A stretch of 6,394 nt of DNA from Spirochaetes bacterium GWF1_49_6 (lineage in GTDB: Bacteria > Spirochaetota > Brevinematia > Brevinematales > GWF1-51-8), in assembly GCA_001829395.1 (NCBI GenBank), contig MIBD01000105.1, positions 1 to 6,394 on the forward strand. Direction: 5' to 3'. This document shows positions 1 to 4,399 of this stretch, piece after piece. Numbering within the stretch: the stretch's first letter is position 1; every line of letters starts with the position of its first letter. The position numbers were made by a program, and so were the translations under genes. Below the pieces are notes generated by a model. That model saw only the letters and a list, made by a program, of their open reading frames with translations, had not been told where the DNA came from and made no database searches.

Positions 1-814
1 AGGTCAGCTTATCCATCATCGCACCGTCAAAGCAAATGGCTTTGATGGCTCGGTAGTATTTGTTAGTCAGGGCAAACGTCGGAGTGAAGGACACATTTTT
101 AAGTATCGCGCCCTTGAACGTAACATCGTTCAGAGAGGCCTTATCAAACTTCACGCCAATAAATGTCAGTCCGTCCATGCACAATCCCCGCAGGTCGCAG
201 TATTTGAAGACTACGCCGTTAAAGATACATCTTTCAAATATCGTTTTTCTCAGGTCGGTCATGGTCAGCTTTACGTCGAACAGTTTTACATCGGTGAATT
301 TCACTCCGTCCAGCCCCAACATTCTGAATTCGGCGCGCACAAGAATGGTTTTATTGAAGCTCGCATCCGTAAGGTCGAGGGAGGAGAAAGTGCAGTCGGT
401 CAGATTCGTGCTGTCAAAATTGGCTTCACGCACATCACTGCTCTTGAACGAACTGCCGGTTAAATCCGCGCCCGAAAAGTCCGATCCCCGTAAAGCACTA
501 GCCTCAAATTTTCCGCCTTTGACTGTCACGCCTTTAAAATCGGAATGATCCAGATTGCTTGCGCTGAAGTCAGTCAATACATGACGTTCCAGGGACGACG
601 ATAATACCGTGAGATCCCGGACGATTTCCTCGATATCGCCGACTGACTCAATGGTCTTAGACAAAGCAGTATCGTCATCGTTGCCCTGCTGTTTTAATTC
701 AGAATAACGTTCCTGTAAATCTGCCAGCAACTCGGCTTTTAACTCGTCTACGCTTTTCACATTTTCATAGGGTGCAAAAACATCATTGACATAACGGCTT
801 ATTTTTTCTTTCAT
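1..814 (-). CDS. HAAS-like domain plus pentapeptide-repeat protein, C-terminus cut by window edge
   Basis: The frame stays open for 271 codons from an ATG at 814 to the left edge, so the C-terminus is missing. An AGGAGG lies 8 bases before the start and overlaps the end of the PadR gene. Residues 1-70 resemble the HAAS (permease-prefix) helical domain: an amphipathic helix with an ELKAELLADLQER-like core, then a Gly-Asp turn (VGDIEEIV). From about residue 83 to 243 every tenth position is Phe and the position five later is mostly Leu, with motifs such as ADLTG and ANFDS. This is the A(D/N)Lxx pentapeptide pattern, about 32 consecutive repeats or eight coils of a four-sided beta-helix. The register breaks at about 244-260 and resumes with CFDGA. 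No membrane segment is visible. Proteins of this layout beside PadR regulators are known, but their role is generally not established. DNA mimicry against gyrase, as in MfpA/Qnr, is possible but cannot be shown here. It is co-transcribed with the PadR gene. Confidence 0.9.
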   Translation of the reverse strand, partial: MKEKISRYVNDVFAPYENVKSVDELKAELLADLQERYSELKQQGNDDDTALSKTIESVGDIEEIVRDLTVLSSSLERHVLTDFSASNLDHSDFKGVTVKGGKFEASALRGSDFSGADLTGSSFKSSDVREANFDSTNLTDCTFSSLDLTDASFNKTILVRAEFRMLGLDGVKFTDVKLFDVKLTMTDLRKTIFERCIFNGVVFKYCDLRGLCMDGLTFIGVKFDKASLNDVTFKGAILKNVSFTPTFALTNKYYRAIKAICFDGAMMDKLT

Positions 815-826
815 TTCAGTTTCCTC

Positions 827-1168
827 CTATAATAGATTATCCAGAATACGTTTTGCGAACTCCCAGTTTTGCTTGTTCTGGGCATATATCAATTTACCTT
901 TGGCTGTAATCTTATAGTATTTGCGTCTGCCTCCCTGCGTTTCATCACCCCAATACCACGATATGTCGCCATTAGTCTCAAGCCTCTTGAGACTGGAATA
1001 CATGGTAGCTTCCTTTAGCTCATACTCGCCTCCTGAATTTTGGCCTATCAGCTTCACAATTTCATAACCATACCGGTCGTTTTCCAGCAAAAGCTTCAAG
1101 ATCATCGTATCGGTATGCCCCCTTAACAAGTCCGATGAAATCATGGCATCATTTATTTTTTCATTCAT
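827..1168 (-). CDS. PadR-family winged-helix transcriptional repressor
   Basis: This is a 113-residue cytoplasmic DNA-binding protein. It shows the PadR core: LLRGHTDTMILKLL leading into RYGYEIVKLI, then ELKEATMYSSLKRLE as recognition helix, and a wing with GGRRKYYKITAKG. A short C-terminal helix (WEFAKRILDNLL) would form the dimer contact. The size matches the short PadR subfamily, which lacks a long C-terminal domain. I chose the ATG at 1166-1168 because AGAGGTG sits 5 bases upstream and the family alignment begins here. A longer frame opens at 1243, but its extra residues would overlay the promoter. The stop is followed after 12 bases by the start of the pentapeptide-repeat gene, whose ribosome site overlaps this gene's end, so the two form an operon. 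PadR proteins commonly repress their own operon and are released by small ligands. The palindrome in the promoter supports autoregulation; the ligand is unknown. Confidence 0.93.
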   Translation of the reverse strand: MNEKINDAMISSDLLRGHTDTMILKLLLENDRYGYEIVKLIGQNSGGEYELKEATMYSSLKRLETNGDISWYWGDETQGGRRKYYKITAKGKLIYAQNKQNWEFAKRILDNLL

Positions 1169-1184
1169 CTTTACACCTCTGTAT

Positions 1185-1213
1185 ATTATACAACATAGTA
1201 TTATGTCTGTCAA
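1185..1213 (-). promoter_or_regulatory. Consensus sigma-70 promoter of the PadR operon
   Basis: Read on the minus strand, TTGACA (1208-1213) and TATAAT (1185-1190) are both perfect matches and are separated by exactly 17 bases. The predicted transcript starts at about 1178-1180, only some 10-12 bases before the PadR ATG, so the AGAGGTG ribosome site lies at the very 5' end of the message. Such a strong promoter would need tight repression, which fits a PadR autorepressor. Confidence 0.85.
1193..1206. promoter_or_regulatory. Candidate PadR operator
   Basis: ACATAGTATTATGT is an inverted repeat with perfect 5-base arms (ACATA/TATGT) around a 4-base centre. It lies wholly between the -35 and -10 boxes. 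Known PadR operators are AT-rich dyads with ATGT/ACAT-type half sites, so both position and sequence fit. Binding here would block RNA polymerase. That it is the operator is inference. Confidence 0.6.
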
Positions 1214-1255
1214 GGTATTACGATAAATATATTTCTCAGTCATAATTATTCAGTA

Positions 1256-1291
1256 AAATCCGTTGATATCTATTTATCAAATGATGGATTT
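1256..1291. repeat. Interrupted 12-bp inverted repeat in the divergent intergenic region
   Basis: AAATCC (1256-1261) pairs with GGATTT (1286-1291), and TTGATA (1263-1268) pairs with TATCAA (1275-1280). This gives 12 base pairs interrupted by one base on the left and five on the right, with a 6-base loop. It ends 5 bases before the predicted -35 of the plus-strand gene. There is no following T-run, so it does not look like a terminator. It could be an operator for the divergent gene pair or a chance structure. Confidence 0.4.
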
Positions 1292-1296
1292 GCTCC

Positions 1297-1325
1297 TTGA
1301 CAATAAACTTTATCTTCATTAGCAT
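1297..1325 (+). promoter_or_regulatory. Predicted promoter of the unknown gene pair
   Basis: TTGACA at 1297-1302 is a perfect -35. TAGCAT at 1320-1325, spaced by 17 bases, keeps the key T, A and final AT of a -10. Transcription would begin near 1332, directly ahead of the AAAGGAGG ribosome site (1333-1340), giving a leader of about 15 bases. The short leader resembles that of the divergent PadR promoter. The -10 is weak, so an activator or another start is possible. Confidence 0.5.
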
Positions 1326-1346
1326 TATTAACAAAGGAGGTTTACC

Positions 1347-2009
1347 ATGGACCAACGCCAAGCCGATTACCTGTCCTACTACCGGGCCAGGGTGAAGAAG
1401 TACGAGAACAACCCGCTCTATCCGTTTTCATACCAGGCCGAGCTGGCCATGCTGGCGGCCGTCGAGGGGTGCGTCACGCTGGAGGACTTCAAGACCAGGG
1501 TGGGAGATCTGCCGCTCAAGTGCGCGATCGCGCTGGTCAAGGATCAGGAGACCGCGCGTCTGGCCTTCTACGAGGAGATCAACGAGCCGATCAAGGCCAA
1601 GTACAGCCGGCTGATCATCGAGGCGGCGGACAAGGTCACCAACGTGTACGAGCTGACCGAGTCTACCACCAACCTCATGGCCAAGATGAACCTCGAGTTG
1701 GCGGTGGACGGTTTCGCCGGCAACCTGTACTTCGATTTCACATGGCTCGAGAACATGGAGGAGAACACCACCATCATAGTCGGCGAGCCATGGAAGTCGG
1801 AGTGCAAGCAGCACGCGCAGGAGGACATTGAATCGCACCGCAAGCTGTTCAGGGAGATCACCCTGCCGCGCGCGCGCGAGTGGGATCCGAATTGGAAGAT
1901 GAACTACGATCTCGTCTGGGAAGACCGGCACCGGCGCAAGATCCCGGCTCCCGACGCCGTCGTCAAACAGCGCATCGAAGAGCACAAGCGTTACCTGGGA
2001 GGTGCATAA
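1347..2009 (+). CDS. Uncharacterised protein, first gene of a GC-rich pair
   Basis: This 220-residue protein matches no family I recognise. The ATG at 1347 is preceded by a strong AAAGGAGG with 6 bases between, so the start is secure. It has no signal peptide or membrane segment and looks cytoplasmic and mainly helical. The N-terminus is rich in Tyr and basic residues (YLSYYRARVKKYE), followed by an Ala-rich helix at about 30-40. A long helical stretch covers about 60-115. A more aromatic central part lies at about 126-150 (LYFDFTWLENMEE). The charged C-terminal part contains W179, W183 and W191 and ends in a basic helix (VVKQRIEEHKRYLGG). Only C42, C59 and C153 are cysteines. The stop codon overlaps the start of the next gene (TAATG), so translation is probably coupled. 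Its codons are strongly GC-biased (CTG, GAG, CGC, GCC), unlike the PadR gene beside it, which suggests a separate origin. No function is proposed. Confidence 0.85.
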   Translation: MDQRQADYLSYYRARVKKYENNPLYPFSYQAELAMLAAVEGCVTLEDFKTRVGDLPLKCAIALVKDQETARLAFYEEINEPIKAKYSRLIIEAADKVTNVYELTESTTNLMAKMNLELAVDGFAGNLYFDFTWLENMEENTTIIVGEPWKSECKQHAQEDIESHRKLFREITLPRAREWDPNWKMNYDLVWEDRHRRKIPAPDAVVKQRIEEHKRYLGGA

Positions 2010-3178
2010 TGCCGGTAGACAAAGACATAGTGAACTCGATGCTCGACCCTTTTCGGAACATGGTCAAGGACGTGGACGATCGCAAGCTGACGGGGAAGGA
2101 TGTTGACGATATGAAGGGCGTAATGGCCAAGATGGAAGGTCTGGCGCAGTCGATGGACGACATGAGTTCGTATGCTGTCAAGCTGAACACCGACGGCCTG
2201 TTCACGGCCTTCAGCAACGCGTACTCGCGCGCGCTGGGCGCGGCAGCGCAGGCCGCCAATGCCGCCAAGCCGCCTTCCGACGAAGAGATGCTCAAGCAGT
2301 CGCTGGCCGCTTACGAAAAGAGCTACAATTATCTTAAGGACAAACCCGAGATGGAGTATCTGGTTCCGCCGGTCAAGCGCGCGGTCGAGATCGCGAAGTC
2401 CGGCGTCACTTATCCCGTCTTCCTGCGGATGTGCGAAGAGGAATTGGTCTTCGAGCGTATGAAGAACGGCGAGCAGCGCCCCGCGCTGGAGTTCCAACTG
2501 GAATGCGCGCGCGCCATGGGCGACAAATTGCGCACCGAGATGTACGAGAAACAGCTAAAAACATACGAGGATCTGTCGAAGCAAAACCCGTGCGGGATCG
2601 CCGACAACCTCGCGTTCGAGATCGCCCGCCAGCGTATCGAATGGGAGTTCGCGCCGCCGATCGCGGAGTGGGACTCCATTCTGTGGATCTGGGATTCGCG
2701 GCTGCTGTACATCGTGCATGACTGGCTCGACGCGCACTGCTCGTTCGCGCCGTTCGACGAACGCTGGAGGGGCGACACGACTGCGATCACGCAGTACAAC
2801 ATCCGGCGCACTAAGGAGAAGAACCCGGGACGCCTGGTCGTCTGGGAACGCATCCTGCGCGCCTACCACGGCATCGGTTGGGATGATATCTGGACTCATC
2901 CGATCTGGCAGCACGAACAGGCGGAGAGCCGCGTCTGGTTCTGCGACGGGTGCATCGAGAATATGAAGCGCACGTATCCGTTCTGCAAACCCGGCCATAA
3001 ACCGCCGGCGGACGTGATCGCGGCGGAAGAGGGGATCTACCGGAATAAGGCTTACCGAAACCCGAAGAACACCGCGCGCTTCGGCGCCGAGGCGGGGTCC
3101 GGGCCAGGCTACAAGATCAGAAGTTTCGCGGATTTCGTCAAGGAACGCAAGGATAAGCAAATAAAGACCAATAATTAA
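2009..3178 (+). CDS. Uncharacterised Trp-rich protein with Cys/His cluster, second gene of the pair
   Basis: This 389-residue protein matches no family I recognise. I chose the ATG at 2009 because it overlaps the previous stop (TAATG) and has GGGAGGTG just upstream. The frame extends back to an ATG at 1880, but that part lies inside the first gene. Residues 1-60 are acidic and helical, with KDVDD repeated at 20-24 and 30-34. An Ala-rich helix follows at about 74-87, then helices with charged faces to about 190. Residues 212-310 hold all 11 tryptophans of the protein (212, 221, 226, 228, 239, 253, 279, 291, 295, 300, 310) plus an HDWLDAH segment at 237-243. Then comes C312-x2-C315-x10-C326-x3-H330, a plausible zinc-binding knuckle. 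The tail (350-389) is basic and probably flexible. There is no signal peptide or membrane span. It probably acts with the upstream gene product, since stoichiometric co-translation is likely; its role is unknown. Confidence 0.85.
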   Translation: MPVDKDIVNSMLDPFRNMVKDVDDRKLTGKDVDDMKGVMAKMEGLAQSMDDMSSYAVKLNTDGLFTAFSNAYSRALGAAAQAANAAKPPSDEEMLKQSLAAYEKSYNYLKDKPEMEYLVPPVKRAVEIAKSGVTYPVFLRMCEEELVFERMKNGEQRPALEFQLECARAMGDKLRTEMYEKQLKTYEDLSKQNPCGIADNLAFEIARQRIEWEFAPPIAEWDSILWIWDSRLLYIVHDWLDAHCSFAPFDERWRGDTTAITQYNIRRTKEKNPGRLVVWERILRAYHGIGWDDIWTHPIWQHEQAESRVWFCDGCIENMKRTYPFCKPGHKPPADVIAAEEGIYRNKAYRNPKNTARFGAEAGSGPGYKIRSFADFVKERKDKQIKTNN

Positions 3179-3330
3179 AAAAGCGGTTAATCTATAAAAC
3201 ACTATTTACCGGGATAGGTACAGGAATAAACGGGCAAGGTTCACGCTACATCATCCGTACAGCATTCCATAATGGGATTAGCCGTCCCGCTCTCTGACAT
3301 TCTCTCCACGCTGTGCGTGAAGACAAGCTG
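3179..3330. other. Convergent intergenic region without a clear terminator
   Basis: These 152 bases separate the ends of two convergent genes. A short hairpin, CACGC-TGT-GCGTG, lies at 3307-3319, but neither strand has a T-run after it, so it is not a standard intrinsic terminator. The first 30 bases are A-rich. No small coding frame with a good ribosome site is visible. Confidence 0.5.
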
Positions 3331-4266
3331 TCATCGCGGGACTCCCCCCTTCCTTGGGGGTCGCCCCGACTCCAGCGGATGGTACGCCGAATGCGCCGAC
3401 TTCATCGCCGACGACGTGATATGGGTATATATCTGGGTGGTCGATATATCGGAATGGCCGAGCATCTCCTGCACCGAGCGCAAGTCCGCGCCCCCGTTGA
3501 CCAGGTGGGTCGCAAACGAGTGACGGAGCGTATGGGGCGAAATATCCTTATTTATCCCGGCGGCCGCGGCGCGTTCCTTGACCACCGTCCACACCGACAC
3601 CCGCGATAACGGTTTCCCGGTACGCGATATGAACACGTTATCGATCCGTTTCCGCCCGTCCATCACGATCGCCCTGTACGGCAGGAAGCGTTTCAACGCG
3701 GAGATAGCGCGTTCCCCCATCGGGATAAGCCGTTCCTTTGCGCCCTTGCCGAAGACCCGCACGAAACCCCGTTCGAAGTTCAGGTCTGTGTTCTTCAGGC
3801 CGCATAACTCCGAGACCCGCATCCCGCACGAGTACAGCATCTCGATCATGCACGAGTTACGGATATCCTGCCAATCCTGCAAATCCGCGTTCGGGGCACT
3901 CCCCCCATCGCCGCGTATCATCGCCTCGACTTCATCGATAGTCAGGAATTCCGGAAGGGCTTTGAGGTACTGCGGGCTTTCCAATAACGCGGCGGGATTT
4001 TCGTCGATCACACCGAGCTTGTCCAGATAACGGTAAAACCCCCGGATGCATGAAATCCTCCGCGCGACCGTACGGTTCGTCAACCCCCGCTCGTTCAGCG
4101 TAACAATGAAATCGAATAAGCGCTCGCGCTTGAGCCGTGTCACATCCTCCCCCGGTTCGAGGAAATGTTTCAGGTCATCCATATCGTCCCTATAGGCTTC
4201 CACCGAGTTCTCGGACAGTCTCCGTTCGAAACGCAGATGCGAAAAAAAATCCTCGAAATAGTTCAT
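3331..4266 (-). CDS. xerD-like: XerC/XerD-type tyrosine recombinase
   Basis: This 311-residue site-specific recombinase of the phage-integrase family cuts and rejoins DNA through a 3'-phosphotyrosine bond. Residues about 1-90 form the SAM-like core-binding domain (YFEDFFSHLRFERRLSENS start, TNRTVARRISCIRGFYRYL). The catalytic domain follows from about 105. All active-site residues are present: R150 in SCGMRVSELCGL, K174 in FGKGAKERLIP, H245 and R248 in HTLRHSFATHL, H271 in MLGHSDISTTQIYTH, and nucleophile Y280. Their spacing matches E. coli XerD within one or two residues. The usual family end (HP near residue 297) is followed here by about 14 extra basic, Gly/Pro-rich residues, so the protein is slightly longer than the typical 298. 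An AGAGG lies 5 bases before the ATG. It stands alone, divergent from the lipoprotein gene. It may be the host's chromosome-dimer resolvase or a mobile-element recombinase; the XerC versus XerD identity is not settled. Confidence 0.93.
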   Translation of the reverse strand: MNYFEDFFSHLRFERRLSENSVEAYRDDMDDLKHFLEPGEDVTRLKRERLFDFIVTLNERGLTNRTVARRISCIRGFYRYLDKLGVIDENPAALLESPQYLKALPEFLTIDEVEAMIRGDGGSAPNADLQDWQDIRNSCMIEMLYSCGMRVSELCGLKNTDLNFERGFVRVFGKGAKERLIPMGERAISALKRFLPYRAIVMDGRKRIDNVFISRTGKPLSRVSVWTVVKERAAAAGINKDISPHTLRHSFATHLVNGGADLRSVQEMLGHSDISTTQIYTHITSSAMKSAHSAYHPLESGRPPRKGGVPR

Positions 4267-4289
4267 ATTTTCCTCTCTCCGGCGGTATT

Positions 4290-4318
4290 ATTATCGGAAG
4301 GAATCTTTAGATATGCAA
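4290..4318 (-). promoter_or_regulatory. Possible promoter of the recombinase gene
   Basis: On the minus strand GATAAT (4290-4295) is a good -10. TTGCAT (4313-4318), 17 bases away, is a weak -35. Transcription would start about 17 bases before the recombinase ATG. The -35 lies inside the 19-base inverted repeat at 4307-4325, so a protein bound there could block it. Confidence 0.4.
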
Positions 4319-4325
4319 TATCTAA
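4307..4325. repeat. Inverted repeat between the divergent recombinase and lipoprotein genes
   Basis: TTAGATAT-GCA-ATATCTAA is a perfect dyad with 8-base arms and a 3-base centre. It overlaps the possible -35 of the recombinase gene and ends 13 bases before the -35 of the lipoprotein gene. It is a candidate binding site for a regulator acting on either gene. No known operator family is recognised. Confidence 0.5.
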
Positions 4326-4338
4326 TTCAATGAAACAC

Positions 4339-4366
4339 TTGACAATTATAATATATATTTTATAAT
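4339..4366 (+). promoter_or_regulatory. Strong sigma-70-like promoter of the lipoprotein gene
   Basis: TTGACA (4339-4344) and TATAAT (4361-4366) are both perfect, with a 16-base, wholly AT spacer. Transcription should begin near 4373, leaving a leader of about 27 bases. The -10 and spacer also form an 8-base-arm inverted repeat (4344-4351 with 4360-4367). Confidence 0.75.
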
Positions 4367-4399
4367 TTGCCGGTTTCTGAAGGAGAGGAGGGTATTTAA

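Noticed and set aside
60..548. Open plus-strand frame opposite the pentapeptide-repeat gene
   Set aside because: It is antisense to a clear repeat protein whose ten-residue periodicity keeps stops out of this frame; it has no ribosome site or recognisable domain.
1169..1243. Longer PadR start at 1243
   Set aside because: It would place the coding region over the consensus promoter and add residues not typical of the family; the ATG at 1168 has its own ribosome site.
1880..2008. Upstream start for the second unknown protein
   Set aside because: The added residues are an out-of-frame reading of the first gene; the ATG at 2009 overlaps its stop and has GGGAGGTG upstream.
1428..2497. Long minus-strand frames (1428-1985, 1991-2497) opposite the unknown gene pair
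   Set aside because: GC-rich codons on the plus strand leave few stops in antisense frames; these translate to Arg/Leu/Val-rich sequence without ribosome sites.
2555..3202. Minus-strand frame opposite the second unknown gene
   Set aside because: It is antisense with an Arg/Asp/Pro-rich composition typical of a shadow frame, whereas the plus frame has a coupled start and a ribosome site.
3307..3319. CACGC-TGT-GCGTG hairpin as an intrinsic terminator
   Set aside because: The stem is only 5 bp and there is no T-run after it on either strand.
3272..4030. Plus-strand frames opposite the recombinase gene
   Set aside because: They are antisense to a complete catalytic tyrosine recombinase and have no supporting ribosome sites.
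1347..4266. Whole region as an integrated element with attachment-site repeats
   Set aside because: I saw no direct repeats flanking it, and no tRNA gene or other phage or transposon genes; the recombinase alone does not establish an element.
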